DNA of 64,000 nt, taken from contig NC_091867.1 of the NCBI RefSeq assembly GCF_019399895.1, positions 8,011,501 to 8,075,500 on the forward strand. The letters are read 5' to 3'. Shown in pieces: positions 1 through 13,869 of this stretch. Origin of the DNA: Cardiocondyla obscurior. Taxonomy: Eukaryota > Arthropoda > Insecta > Hymenoptera > Formicidae. The translations under genes and the position numbers were made by a program. How positions within the stretch are numbered: the stretch's first letter is position 1; every line of letters starts with the position of its first letter. The notes under the pieces were generated by a model. The model did not search any database. It saw only the letters and a list, made by a program, of their open reading frames with translations, and was not told the DNA's origin.

Positions 1-3000
1 GCAAGCACGATCGCCGTGTGATGTGAACGCATCTTAAATTTCGCACCGCTCGCTTAGCTTCACCGTCTGCTTCGTCATTTTCAGAAATACGGGAATCCTT
101 CGGTGCTGCATTTCGCGGTGTAAAGCATTCCTCGAGGTACGCCAGGCGCGGAACGGTGAATTTGCATAATGCGAATAATTTATTAACGTTCTACGCACTC
201 GCCGGTGAAATTGCGACGTGCACGCTTTTCCTTTTGGATATGTCGATAGTTTTGTCGATTTGCATATTTCTGCAATATTCGTGGCCAGGGTTGCATGCGG
301 AGAAAGGCATTTATATTTATTTCATCAAATGCGGCGTGTTACATATTTCAAGACAATAGTTTGTATGACTGTACATTACCGACGAGACATAAATTCAACT
401 TGTCGCCTCTCGGCAGAGTTACAATTACTTTTATTACATATTTCTTTTGTATATTTTTTTTTTTTTTTTTTTTTTGTAGCGAGATTTTTATTAAAATTCT
501 CATTAGCCAAGTCGCGAAATTGCTCGAGCTCACATATTTTCTCCTAGTCTCTGTACCCTTTTGAGGTTTTTGTACGGTAATGTTTTTTCAGACCGGACTT
601 GGCCTCTTTAAACTCTTGCATAGTTCAGTCAACGGCGGCACATGTATATGCATTATGCAAACGACGAAATTAAGAGTTAAAGTTCGTGGCCGCGCGATTT
701 GGAACAGAGAAAACGCCGGTCATCGTCGCACGTGCGTTTAGTGATTGCGAGTTGGTTGGCCGGCGAACGATGCGCTGGAAAATTATGCGCGACGATAAGG
801 GCGGCGTGTGCTAAAAGTCGATAAATGCACGCGAGTCGAGTTAAAGCTTCTCACCGATGCCCGTTCGCGCGTCGGTGTTTTACGTGACCTCAGAGGCACG
901 CACGCAGCGGATTTCCTTTGCTTTCCGGCAAGGAAAAATAAAACAACTTCCGCATTTAATTCGGAGTAATTTCAGAAAAACGTCGTTATCTAACCGGATC
1001 GAAATAATGGATGTATATCATCCGAGACCGCTTTCTCCGCGAGGCGGATATCGTTAACAAAGTTAAGTCTTCTAATCTGAATTTGTGTTTGAAATGGAGA
1101 TGTACGATTTGGAATGAGATTGCCGCATTTTCGCGCACGAATATACGAGGCCGGTTATCACGATATATCTCGCGAGATACGCGAGAAGATAAGTGGGAAC
1201 GTTCACGGAAAGGCGAAGTACACGGAAGTTTAACTTATTGAATATAAAATTAGATGTAACGCAGAAAAAGCCTGTCGAAAAATGTCAAGGATTGTGAATT
1301 TTATTTTTTTTTAGTTTTTTTTTTTGCCGCAGTAGAGGTTTCGGGAAAAAAAGAAAGATGCGGAGATACTTCGCACCGGACATCGTAATTATTTCGAGTA
1401 CGGATATTAATATTATGTTCGCGCGCGATGTTTGCTCTGGATAGCTCCGGCAGTTAGCGATAATAGGTCCATCTAAGAAATTTCCGAGGACTTTGTTGCC
1501 ACGGTACGGTGAAATCGTTTGTGTGCCGGTTTCGCAACGGCCACGCGCGGTTGAGTCAGTCATGGGTTTTAAAATTTTCTATTCGCGTGCAGGTACCCAC
1601 GGGCGCTGATGAACTCCTGGCACGACAGTGTTATCGAATTGTCTAGCCGGTAAAATGTTACTCCGCGCTCGAAATACGATAATGGACACACGCGGTAACT
1701 TCGCCTTTATGTAACAATCTTTTCACGTCTTTCCGCGCCGAGAGGACAATGTTGCCCCAGTGAGGCGAGTACAGTTTTCAACGGTACTTAGAGTAGCGAT
1801 CTAAATTGGGATTGTCCTCTTTAATTAAACTTTCCTTCCTTGTTATATCTATTTTCTTCCTTTCTTTGGAATGCGAACGCACGTTAGTCACTTCAGTTTG
1901 AGCACGGGGAAAGCGTCGGGTGGAAAAAAAAAAAACTGTTGGACAGACCACATTTGCTTTACGCTAACGAGATGTCGGGGAAAAGAACTTACATCAGCGA
2001 CTTTTTGTAACGTGATTAAGACTCTTTGGCGCATAAGTAACGAGAGCTTCTAGAATATGATTGTAAAACATCAGTAACGAAAATGTGCCGCCATTAGTAC
2101 AAGTCAAACGTACGCGGCCGGTTGTTCTTTCATCTTCTTTTTTTTCTTTTTTCTTTATCTTTTTATTCTTGCGACCGATGTAATGTTGGAGAATTATCAG
2201 CCGGGATCCGCGACATACTGGCTTACATAAGGTTTCGTGTATCAGGCGTGTACCTTCACAGGACGAAAAATAATACGAATGCTCGAGTGAGCGCGTGTGC
2301 GAGGACCGGTCCGCAAAGGAGGGCAGTCAGCTTTAGGGGTCGAATTTTAAGTCGCCAATTCTCATTTGTCCCTGGGCAATGAACGTTCTGCTTCTTACAA
2401 TTGAATTGACTGTTTGATTGCGAGCAACATAAAGTAAACGTTTGTCATATGCAAAAAAAAAAGATTAAACAAAGCTAATAGCGTAACAAATTCGCATTTA
2501 ATATAATAATTTTAATGTACTATTTTTTTTTTTAAGTTTATACTAAGAATTAACGTTCAGGTGGAAAAATATTTTAAAATCAAGCACCGTTTCCTTTAAC
2601 ATCTGCGTCGCGTCGCTCGTACACGGGAGAAATAAAATACGCGTGAGTCATAAATAATGACACTAATTTTCTACCGGCTGCGAATGGTTTTTCGCGAAAC
2701 TGTAAGCCGGCGAGTCGCAGGCTCAGCTGATCCGAGATCGTCCAGATTAGTTTCTCGGGGAGTTCCACGAAGATAACGATCTCCATTAAAACTTCCTTCA
2801 TAGGATAAAGTCGTTTTCATGCTCATTAGGGTACACGCGGGTCCGCCGCGCTGCTACCGATTTCTACTTTTTACGCGACACCCAGCGTAATTTTGCAATG
2901 TTATGATTCCGAGCACGCATACGGCCACGCTGGATGGTGATGGCCCAAGGAAGTCGATGTCTGACAAGCGAGACGAATGTAGCATAACGAATTACGCAAG

Positions 3001-5271
3001 TCTCCTTCTCTCTTTCTCTTTCCTCTCTCGCAGCGGCGCGATGTGCGCGCGTGAAAAAGCATTCTTTGTACCTCCGGTCGCTCTTACTTTTTGCCGGGAG
3101 GATCGCAGCTGCTTTCTTTTCCGCGTCAAAGGGATTTGCTTGCTCGGAAACCCGGCTCAATAATTATTGCCGCTCGCGCGGTTCGCGGAACCTCGCCGCG
3201 TTTCGACGTTATCTCTTGCGAAAAATAAGGCTTTCTCTCCAGATTTTTCCTCTTCTCAACGTACCGCTGGATATCGCGGCGACGATTTGCGGAATCGGGA
3301 ACGTTGCGGGTAGAAAAAGAAAAAAGAAAATAAAAAAAAAAGGATGCGTGAGTCTCACGAGGCGCTTTGGAACCGGCGCAACCGAACGCGGTTTCTTCGC
3401 CCCCTTGCCGGCCCGACAACTCCGCGCTATTGTATCAGCTGTCCTCCTTTTAATGCCGAACGGAATTACGAGGCTGTGTTTAATTGAGTACCAGCGCGAA
3501 CTCGACTCGCCTAAGGATAACGGTGCGTTTTTATTACCTCGTTGGCCTGGAACAATCGACAAGTCGGATTCGCTCCGGCCCGGTTCCGATCAGAATTTTT
3601 CATTTCTGCATCCGGTGCGGAAGTGCTGCATATAATATTTCCTCGATTTAAGGTTTAATTGGCGGCCACTCTAACGCGAAAGTGTTAATTTCGACCCAAT
3701 TGGGTAAAATCTCCATTTCGTAATTGCCGGCGAGTGCGCGCATAACGGTAGATCCTTAATTAAAACTATTTACTTTAATTTCGATAAAAAACAATTTCTC
3801 GACTCGCGCCGCAAAGCATATTTCTTCTGTTGTACTCTTCGGCCGATAATCTCATTGATGATCTAGTATCTTCGCCAATTTTGATCAGAGTTAAAATCAT
3901 AATTAAAATAGAAAATGTAATTGGCATTAATTTAAAGGAATTAAACAGGTGAAGATAAATAAGGAAAAAGAATGACTTCCGTACCATCTATTCAAATTTA
4001 TTAGACACAAAGTGCAATGGCCGTGAGCATAAAAAATAAAGAAATAATCACGAGGAAATGATCTTATCCGACGTGTTATCTAAAATTATTAAAAATTTCT
4101 TCTGCGCGTAAGAGAACCCGCAATTAAGTTCATCACTTGGTGTGCACGAAGCTAAATTAATAAAATGTAGCTTCGTGGTAATTTAAGATGTCGCATTTAA
4201 ATAACAAATACACGCGCGTCTTTTTGCTAGGGTAGAGAAAGAAGCTTCCGTTGGTTCTTTAAAAGAAACGCCGACAAACGACGGTAACAAAACTGAAGGA
4301 GGAGCCGTACACTCCTGTTCTCAGTTAGAAACAGCTTATCAGATCCCTGATGTCAATGGTGAGATAGTGCAGGACAATTAGGTTCCATCTACAAATTGCC
4401 TCCGTCGTGCCAGATGATATCTCGGTCTTAATAATCGGGTCTCGTGCATTGTTCCGTCATGTTTATCATTGTCCCACAAGTGACGATAATAGTCTCACAT
4501 GATTAGAGTCTCGGTGTCGTTTCCGGTGCGTATGTACGACTCTCTTTCCGTCAATGATCGCGGATGATGTAATCTCGGTAACACATCGCGGGGCAATGTA
4601 CAATTAATTAAACACAATGAAACATTTCTCCGTCGGGCTGAAATCCTCCGCGCCGGTCCCTCGTCCGCGGTGAAGGAAAAAAAAATATATACCCACCCGC
4701 GGCATTATTGCACACCCAATTAAATCGCCGGGCAATTTGAGAGAAAGAAAGAGAGATCGGCGATTAATAAATAAATGGCGAAAGCAATCCAGGAAGTGCG
4801 AAGATCGCGGCGCTTCGTCAGGATCGATGAACCTCTGTCGCCCTTCCTCCCTTCTCCCCCTCTTGATCCTCGTCTCGGACGAGAGGTCGCGATTTTTTTA
4901 CAACTCGACGCCCACCCCGGGATGATTTATTCGAATTATAAATCGGCGAGACTCCCACGTTGAGACACGTGCAACGCCTGCCTTGCCGTTCGTGGGAGGT
5001 CGAACGCGTCAATTATACACGACCCACGCCGGCCAGGCTCGATTTGTACACGTGAAAGTGTTAGAGCATGTCAGGAACCTTCGTGCCTATCTTTCCGCAC
5101 GCGTACGATCCGTTTGATTCTTATCAACGACAAAGGAAAAAAAAATAAAAGAGTAAAAATAATAAAAATAAAAATTGTTTTACTAATCGAACCGAAAGGT
5201 AGTTTTCACTACAATAATTAATTTAACAGTGCAGAAATGGCAGCGCACGAATCATTTATCATCGCAGCGTG

Positions 5272-5339
5272 CAATGTTTTGACTAATATGCTTAATTTAT
5301 CATTGTTGCGCACTAATGTTTTGACTGGTATGCTTATTT
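5272..5339. repeat. Imperfect direct repeat, two copies
   Basis: Two units share AATGTTTTGACT, then two to three differing bases, then TATGCTTA, about 50 bases apart and each preceded by a GCGTGC/GCGCAC-like stretch. This looks like a small local duplication. No coding frame is associated with it. Confidence 0.5.
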
Positions 5340-6008
5340 AACGTTTCGCGCTTACCGCTCTCAATTTATCTTGCTAATCATTTTTTCCAATCGTTATCGC
5401 TTTTGATTAACAAATCACGAGGTTAGGCCTTATCGCTGCGGTTTCGAGAATTACTTCACGTTTTCGGGCGTAGGATGCACTTTGTATTTCTTTTCTATCG
5501 TGCGAATCGATCTTGAGGTTTCGCGTAAGCCGCGCGTTTCCTTTGTCCGCGTAATCCAAACTTGCGTTCGGCGCGCTTGGTAGGCGAATGGTTTTAACAA
5601 AAGGGGAAACAAAAGACGTAAAGGAAAGTCGCGATCATAGTTAGCTGCCGTCCGTTGCGAACGTGGCGCATCGTCGCAAATACGATTGTACTCATGCGGG
5701 AAGTATTCTCATTAAGTCCTGCGGAATAGGAGGTGTAATAATCAAGATTCTTGCACCTGCAGGACCGGCTCCGGCGTTCTCGGTGAGTTGACGATGATGA
5801 CGGGGGTCTCCGCAGGGAGAAAGATCGATGCACCGCTCGATGTATTTTTACTCCGGTCGATTATTTCTGTATCCGACGGTATTTTAAATGCACACAAGAC
5901 CCCGGCATGCGCAAAAAACTGTAACCGCTTCTTATAATGTACGAGTAACATTAATCGACAATTTATTTTTCTACTCGCGTCACATCCATTTTGTGGCGCA
6001 GTAATTGC

Positions 6009-6033
6009 ACTTACTATTCCAAGAATAGTAAGT
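6009..6033. repeat. Perfect short hairpin (11-bp stem)
   Basis: ACTTACTATTC is followed by the three-base loop CAA and then the exact reverse complement GAATAGTAAGT. It is too short for a typical miRNA precursor and no gene lies next to it. It could be a chance palindrome or the remnant of a small inverted-repeat element. Confidence 0.55.
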
Positions 6034-7427
6034 TAATTTCTCTGCCCTTCCTCCCCCTTTTTTTTTTTTTTTCTCTTCTTCCCTCTTTATTTTCTTCGCT
6101 CGTCCTTCTTTCCCTCGCCGGCCAGATAACCGCATGATCGTCGTGTAGCCCGCGAAACGAGTTTTACAACTAGGCGACCTCCGCAAGGCGAAGTTACAGA
6201 GTGAGAGAGCTTCTCTCTTTCTCTCTCGCGGGCCCGCGATGAAAAGAAGGCGTACGAAAGGCGGCCGAAAGAAATTTTGCGCACGTTTACATTCCATGTA
6301 CGGGGAATACATACCGATGATCGTCTTGTAATAAAATCGGACGGTCATTCCGCGGATTCCGCTCTCGCGTGCAAGCGCGAAGGCAATCAGCCCACATAAG
6401 CGAATAAACGTTCGACCGCCGGCGAATGAAACGGAAAAAGGGGGAGGGATGGGGGATTGCGCCTGCTACCAGGGAGAATTCACGTAGGTATAACGTAAGA
6501 GATCCGCGATGTACGAGCATGCAAACTTCAAATTGCACCCGCGACATGATGCACTAATGAGGAAAGAAAAACATGAAGAGCGTAAAGACGCGTCGTTTAC
6601 GTATACGTAAATAAGTATAAAATGTCATAAAAGATACTGCCGACTTGTACATAAAGCGAACGAAATATAGGCATAGGCGCGCGTATGTGTAAAAGTAAAA
6701 TTGTCATACGCGTACGTGTGAGGGATTAAAATAATTAAAAATAATGTATAACAAAAGACGAGAGATGTGCGAATGCGAACTTTTAAGCACGGGATAAATA
6801 TTAATTTTATATGTATATATAAATTTTATTTTTTTAATCCTTTATAAAAAGTGCCACTTAATCGCCGCTTTGGAAACTCCAATTTACAAACTAATTACAC
6901 GATCATTTACAAAGTTATATATGCTCAACGTTCCGGGAACGCTTGATGCGTGCTAGGAGAATGCACGTGACGTAAGATTTCCGCGCGCGATAGTTAGCGC
7001 ATATGGATTTGCGTAAATAGCTACGTGGCTTCTTTTTCTCTCTCTCTTTCTCACGTGAAGCTCCAGTTACCAACGTGATTAGATAGCTCGAGTGTAGAAT
7101 TACTTCGATAATATGTACGCATCGTGTATTACCGGGGCAATGCGATACCGAGATAAAGATTCTCTTTGCGCGCGGCGCGCATCGCTCATGTCCTCTGCGA
7201 AAAGACACGGGTTCGCATTACGTAACTGTTTTTTTTAAATACATTTCATATTCTTACGTTCTAGTTTCTCTCGTACGCACCACGTGCGTACACTTCCGAT
7301 CTTCCTCTAACAATTTGCAATTTTAATATAAAGATACATTTCAATAACTTGCTTTCAATAATTAATTACATGCTGATTAATACAATAATAGCGGATGTTA
7401 CGCGCGTAAAAGTATACGACGTTAATT

Positions 7428-7433
7428 TTTATT
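7428..7433 (-). terminator. Candidate polyadenylation signal (minus strand)
   Basis: The plus strand reads TTTATT, that is AATAAA on the minus strand, about 110 bases past the stop of the candidate terminal exon at 7543-7665. It supports that exon only weakly, because AATAAA is common in this AT-rich DNA. Confidence 0.25.
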
Positions 7434-7542
7434 GCACGTAACTTTTTCGATTGCGCCAGCTCATAGACTCGAGAGCCTTGAACAAAACAACTAGACTAAC
7501 GACATACGGTTCGGCCCCTCGCGTTGCTCCGATTTTCTTCTT

Positions 7543-7665
7543 TTAATTCGCATCGCTGTCCGGCAGTGAGCACGGATCAATTTCCTTCAATCGATACCGC
7601 GACATGCTGCTTCCCGTGCAGAATCGCGCTGCCGCTTCGTAGTTTTCGGACTCGGTGGCCGAATC
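7543..7665 (-). CDS. Candidate terminal coding exon of an unrecognised minus-strand gene
   Basis: Read on the minus strand, a splice-acceptor-like CTTTTCAG is followed at once by 40 codons and a TAA stop. The peptide is hydrophilic, begins DSATESENYEAAARF and ends CSLPDSDAN. A minus-strand AATAAA lies about 110 bases beyond the stop. The frame stays open about 15 codons before the acceptor, so the border is not proven. I do not recognise the family. A possible partner exon lies near 7835-7880 on the same strand (peptide around GEYQVQYWRHCK), but I could not join the two with consistent phase, and another frame through the same bases is also open. It may be a chance frame. Confidence 0.28.
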   Translation of the reverse strand, partial: DSATESENYEAAARFCTGSSMSRYRLKEIDPCSLPDSDAN

Positions 7666-10600
7666 CTGAAAAGCCAGAATGACAATCGTGCATCCTGCGG
7701 AAGCGGATGCTTGTCAGCACGCTTGGCTAACTCCCTTCGTCGTTTCACGACCCACTCCCCTCCTGAAAATAACTTTCAGTGAACGTTTGCATAGCAAAAA
7801 TATGAATACGCTTTACTTTATGATCTTGCAGTGACGCCAATACTGCACTTGGTACTCGCCTTTGCGCAATTCGCTTGTAACGTCAAAAAAACTCGTCGAT
7901 GATAAGCGCAATCTTATTATGTACACTCTTTATCTCGTATCACAATTGCCTTTCCGAGTTTTGTTTCTGCTTGTCTAGAATGAAGAGCATGCCAGTTAAT
8001 GATGGAATATTTTCCGGTTGTTATTTTCCACTCGAATACTTGCGGAGACCGTCGTCGCGTTATCAATGATGATCAATCAGAAAAATCATCTCTCTCCCGG
8101 TCGATGTAATTAAAAGAAAAAAAAAAAGAAAAAATATAAAAACGTGTAGCTGTCGCATATCGTCGAGGTAATTACTGTTTTTTCCGTGTAAGCCTCTGTC
8201 GCAAATTTTATGGCTGGCTAGTATGGTCGCTAGTATGACGTAGGTATTATTCTGAGATGCGAACCGTTCAAATTACAGCTTGGAATAATCAAATTCTACG
8301 ACGTTGTATCCTGCCCCCCATGCATCATGTGCGCCATGTGTGCGCGGCTAGTTTCAATTCCAGGAGCCTAGTTTACGGATGCAGGCATACTCGTGCACGC
8401 GAGCCGATACGCGGGCAACGAGCGTGCTGAGGAACGGGTTAGAACGGACATGCGTGTACGTGACTGTGATCGCGCATATGGCCACCGGTGCCGAGATCGC
8501 TGCAGCACTCGAAGCCGAGTGGAACTTCCGGTTGTATTAAACAACTTTATCGGCGAGGAAGTCGAAGACTAACGACATCGATTGCGTCCCAAAAAGATAT
8601 TAAAACAGCCCGGGAATTCTTATTAGAATTTATGCAATTAAAAAGAATAAAAATAAAATAAAATAACATTATGCACGTGCTCGTGCCCCGGCTTGAATGG
8701 AACGGTGACCGTAACTGACTAAGCCCCGCGGTTTCTAATACTTTCTTTAAATGTCTGAAGTGCAACGTTTAAAATAGACAGACGTCCAGACAGAAATTGT
8801 TCATTTAGACGTGTTTATCTTATTTTAGAAAGTGCAATTTGTTTAATGCTCGATATAAGAGGCGTGAGACAAGATATTAATTTTTCTTTCTTTCTTTTTT
8901 TTTTTTTTTTTTAAGACGTGAGGGAAAATCGACACTTATTGCAAATTACATATTGACCACTTAGTCACGGTGGTGAACAATGCGTGCCACTTTTGTGATG
9001 AAATAAGTATCCGAATTTTGTTCGCTTTTTTCGCGATTACGATATACAGCAATAAAATGCGTCCGCAAATTGTCCGCTAATTGACCTGTTTATGTCCTAT
9101 TGACATAACTTTAGCATCCGTTTTCTCAGATTATGACGTACACGCGGACGCGAACGTAATCCTTCCCGCATTAGTCTAAATGGCCGCTCTTTGAAACAAT
9201 ATTGCGGGAAACGGTACACAAACGCTTTCCTGCGGACGAGACCGAATTAGCAGAATGAGAATGACACGCAACTTGCAGCCAACAATTCGATTCCCGTTAC
9301 CGTGAAAGAATAACGCGCCGTACCGTAACACCCAACTACCATACGATTTACTGCGTTTTCGCTGTTATTAAGAGAAAAGTATCACGGCTTCTGATATCTG
9401 ATGATTCATTTTTCAGGAGAACACTTTGTCTCTGCGCGAATCTTTTTCTCTCGCCAGGCGTTGCGCCGCTTTATGAACAATAAAATAAAAAAAAATAAAA
9501 AAATATATATATACAATATATAAAAGCGGAATAAATATGTCATATATGTGTATACATAAACGCGTGGGTACGAAATGAAAAGAATGAGTACATACGTTCA
9601 GACGACAATGTCTTTATCTGCTTACTTTGTACACTAATTACCAAATAAGCTCGCCACGTAAAAATGCCAAGTCCACTTTCTCATCCCGGATGTAATCGCG
9701 CTGGTATTCAGATCTCGCGGGAGATAAAATTGGCACGAGACCGGCAAGGTTAACGTCGATTCCTCTAATTTAATAAATTTTCGTCAAGTTATTACGGCGT
9801 GGATTTTACGTTTTTAGTATCTCCAAAGAAACGTGCGTGGGCTAACGTCGCGGCCGCATGCGGATCTCGCGCATTACGACGATCGACCGAGAGGTTTCTT
9901 CCTCAGCCGGCGAGGTTGAACGCCCTCGTAACGTCTCAAAGGAGAAGCGATTGAGCCACGGCCGCGGTGCCCCGCGCCGGCTCCGCCGTCATTTAACCGG
10001 ATTAGGAAGCCAGCTGAAGAAACTGGCGGAGTTCGTGTCGCGCGATATACTCCAGATACAATATGACCGCGGGAGCGCGCTCCGCGTGTGTCTGCAAAGC
10101 TCCACGCGTGTACGCGGGTGCGTAACCGTACACGCCGGAGTCCGACAAACCCGGTGAACCAGCTCGCTTGCCACGGTTTTACGAGACACTTGTCGAGTGC
10201 CGGTTGCACTTCGCCCGCGATCCTTCCGCTTTCTGCGTGAAAGCCCGACGTTCACTCGGAACTGCCTTTATTCTTGAGTAAATTGGCGGCAATTATAATG
10301 CACGGTTATACGCGAAACCAAGCGTACTCGCAATCCCGGCTAATTGTAAAACAACAGCTGCGCAAAAGTCCCTATGTATTTATCCGGTAGTGCGATATTG
10401 TAAAGTACGACATTTTTTATTTTATTATTTCTTTTTTTTTTTTATTTTTACATTTATGCTTCGCTGGCTCGACGTCCGGCGTCTTTTCAGCGACACTCGT
10501 GGGCCTGCGGCATTTTCAGTTGCGCACACAGCAGACGTATCGATATTTTCATATTCAAGTACGTGTGGTACACATACGAGAGTAATTTGTCCGTCAATCG

Positions 10601-11149
10601 TTCGCGAGTTGAAAGCGGGCACTTCATACGTGCTTGCAGCTCAAGTACCTGCAGAATTGTGTGTCGAAATAATTCATGCGGGCTGAATTTCCGACGACGC
10701 CGGGGTAAAGCGCGAATGTAGCTCAAAAAAAAAAAAAAGAAAAAGAACCGAAAAACTTACATCACGTCTGAAATACGTACTTGAGCCTACTAATAACCGA
10801 GAGGCCCGTTAAGATAAAATCTGTAAAACCGTTCTGAACCATTACCCTGACATTGTTAAGTCTTCCATTGTTCTTTTCTTTTTGTCAAATGTTTATGTTT
10901 TGCGTAAGTTTTAAAACATACCTCGTTATTAATACTCTTCACATTTTTTTTTTTCTTGTATGACGAATTCATGTTTAATTTTATTTACATCGACGCTCAC
11001 GTGGACATTAATTCAACGTTATCGTTAGTCAGTGACAGGAGGAAATATCGAGATATCTTGTTTCTGTTTTTCGCCAATCAGGTTCGGATTAATTAAAAAA
11101 AAAAAAAATTAATTTCTATCTGTAAACACATAAAAAATAAAATAGTCGC

Positions 11150-11343
11150 GATGCAATTCATGATAAATACGATTGAAAAAAATATCTCATTATAGTCCGC
11201 GACAATTGAAACTTAACTGCAATTTCTGCAAACTTTTCGACATGTGGATGCGATAAATACGATTGACATTAAATCTCGTTATCTCGTCCGCTACTATTGA
11301 AACGTAATTGTGTAAGCGATTTCTGCAAATGTTTCAACAGTGG
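11150..11343. repeat. Imperfect tandem duplication, two units of about 97 bases
   Basis: Unit 1 (11150-11246) and unit 2 (11247-11343) both begin GATGC, share GATAAATACGATTGA, a TCTC(A/G)TTAT block, GTCCGC, ATTGAAAC and TTCTGCAAA, and end in GTGG. They differ by scattered substitutions and small indels, so the duplication is not recent. No open frame spans both units, and nothing links them to a known element. Confidence 0.65.
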
Positions 11344-13851
11344 ACTGCACGGCTAAAACATGCTTCGATGATTTCCCTTCTTTTTTTTCCTTTTTTAACA
11401 TTACACCGTTACTGCCTGCCGTCCGATGCGTTTAAAAGCGATTACGACATAGTGGGAAGGGAAAAAAAAAAGAAAAGAAAACCCCGCTGCCTTCGTCGGC
11501 AGAGTGCGAATTGGTTGTAATTGGACTCGCGTCTGTAACACAACGCAAGATATGCGTGTAATAACTATAATTACGGCGGAAAAGGTGAACGTATTGATCG
11601 TTCGCAATCGAATGTATTGGCCGTCTGCAATCGCAGATGCTTCGTCCATTTCCACTTTTCTCCTCCGTTATTTATTTATATCTACCCGTACCGCAAAGTT
11701 AATTATATAATTAAATATTAATTAATAACATACGCGTTACAGTCTCTATTACGATTTATTATCGCAGATATGAAAGTTTCGCCGAGAAAAATCTTTCTCT
11801 TACGTGTCGCGCTTGTATATTAACGGTTTCTCTGTTTCATTTCACATTTACCAGACGATTTGTTATTTTTTATAACAAAGTAAAACGCGTACAAAAAGCG
11901 CCGCGCGTGCGTTTGTTCAAGGAACATTTCAATGTCCCCCTCGGTCGATACCGAAGTAATTAACCATCGCCGTCTTCCTTCCGCGCTCGGGTTTATCAGC
12001 GATTTGTTTATAATGCGTAATCAACAACCGTTTTCCTCCCGTAGAAGCTTCCGCGTTTATTCTTTCCACGTGCATCCCGGTATCGTCGATTTGCACCAAG
12101 CTCGGCGCATCCGTGCGCACTTACGCGCAACCAATTGCTCTTCCACTTTCCGGGGTTAACGCGTATTTGCTGTACAATTTAATCATTGCCTGCGTTCGAT
12201 GAGATAGAGCTAGCCACACGGCCGTCGATGCCGGAGAAAGATAATCACGATAATTTGTATGTAAAGACACAGATATTTACACATTTATATTGGTCGCCGG
12301 TAAAAATCCCGATGCATAGAGATAGATTGCGAGCGATTGAAAACCGGCTTTACCAGCCGAATATTCTCTCTCCGTAGGGATCGCGGTGGGGCGAGAGGAG
12401 GAGAAAGTGCGTATAGTAATCGGCGTCGGTGGAATCGGCTCTAAATCATCCTTGATCTTGCCACCCCGCGTCTTAGCCTGCTGCGCCGATGGCAGCGTTC
12501 AATTTCCGCTCGCATCCACCTGTGCACTTGGGTTTTTTTTCCTCTCTTTTCTTTTTTTTTTTTTGTGTTCCGCACATGTTCCGAGATAACCTGATGCTGC
12601 GCATCGCAGGTGGAGGTAGCGCGCGAGTGCTCGCAATATCAGCGACGCAGAACAAGCCTGCACCTCGGATGGTTTTACATACGTTGCTCCTCGCGTGCAG
12701 AAATAATCTACTCTTAAAGCGAAGATTCAGCCCGTGATTCTAGAGCGCGGATCGTGCTATAAGAATGTAAAACAATGGAAGACATATGTCACGCGACGTA
12801 GATAAGATTGCACGTAACGCGTTGGTTGCATAAACAGTTCCGAGCAGACGACAGTTATCAAGGATCACTTAAAAAATGCATACTTATCATCGACGCGCTT
12901 ATCTGATATTTGTTTATCGTTAAAATTTGCGAAATAAGCTTGTAAGGTAGAGGCGCGAGTTCAACGTATTTGATCTTGTAATTTATATATTACTCGATAA
13001 CTTTCGGGTCTATTTATGAGGTTTGTCTCTCGCGCGAAAGTGTTTCGGGGAAAAATTTACGCATATGACGAGCATTCTGCTTTCTGCGCCAAACATATAA
13101 GTGAAAATGTTTGAGCGATATTTTTCTTCCTCGCGCACGGTCTCCTCCTATATCGCGTTCGCGATATACGCCGTGGCCGACGTACGCCGATTTAAAATGT
13201 TGATAGCGTCCCATTATGGTTAAATAACTGCTGACCGGGAGTAGTGCTCGCTGGCTCTGACCGTGGATAAAATAAAGCGGCGTGCTGTGGCCACGCTCTA
13301 CAAATCAGCGGAGAAAATGCTCCCGCCTAGTGCGATGCTGCACGCGTAAAAATGTACCAAGTAAAGTATATGGGGCTCAAAATAATGTTGGAGGGTAAAC
13401 ATGTTTTTTGGGAAATCAAAAAAATTTTTTTAGATCTTTTATAGTCTCCCCGAAGAAATTCTTTTGATGTCTTATACAATTTCGTGTTAAAGTAAAAATC
13501 AACAGAGTTCTAGCTATTCAAAGGGTTTCTTTTTTTTTGTCTTTATTAGAGAAATTTTGTAAAATGAGATGGATTAACCGAATTGATCAAAAGATTTACG
13601 TACGAGAAGAGACAAATGTTAGTATTCTTTAACAAGTGATCACGTTTCGCAAATTTTTTAACCGCGTTTCGATCGAGATGAGGCAGTGAGCGATTTCACT
13701 CGGCTCGTACGACCGTTCTCATCATCCACCATCTGTCATCTTTCGGGAACACCTGTTTACCGAGAGTTTAACTCCACGTAAAAGGAGCTACATTTTATTA
13801 TTGCATCATCATTTGGACAAAAAGTTCAGGATATCTGCTTACGATAAAAAA

Positions 13852-13869
13852 AATATATATATATATATA
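13852..13869. repeat. AT dinucleotide microsatellite
   Basis: A run of alternating A and T follows a short A tract. It is a simple sequence repeat with no associated gene. Confidence 0.7.

Larger units (their letters stand above)
1..7427. other. Gene-free stretch, left edge
   Basis: I see no supported gene here. Open frames of 60-194 codons occur on both strands, overlap each other, have no recognisable motif and run through poly-T or poly-A tracts, so I treat them as chance. The stretch holds homopolymer runs (a poly-T around 457-476), a small perfect hairpin at 6009-6033 and a near-repeat at 5272-5339. It may be intron of the gene at 27463 or intergenic sequence; the sequence alone does not decide. 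Confidence 0.5.

Noticed and set aside
3051..3635. 194-codon open frame on the plus strand
   Set aside because: It crosses an A-rich run read as poly-Lys/Arg, overlaps two minus-strand frames and has no recognisable motif.
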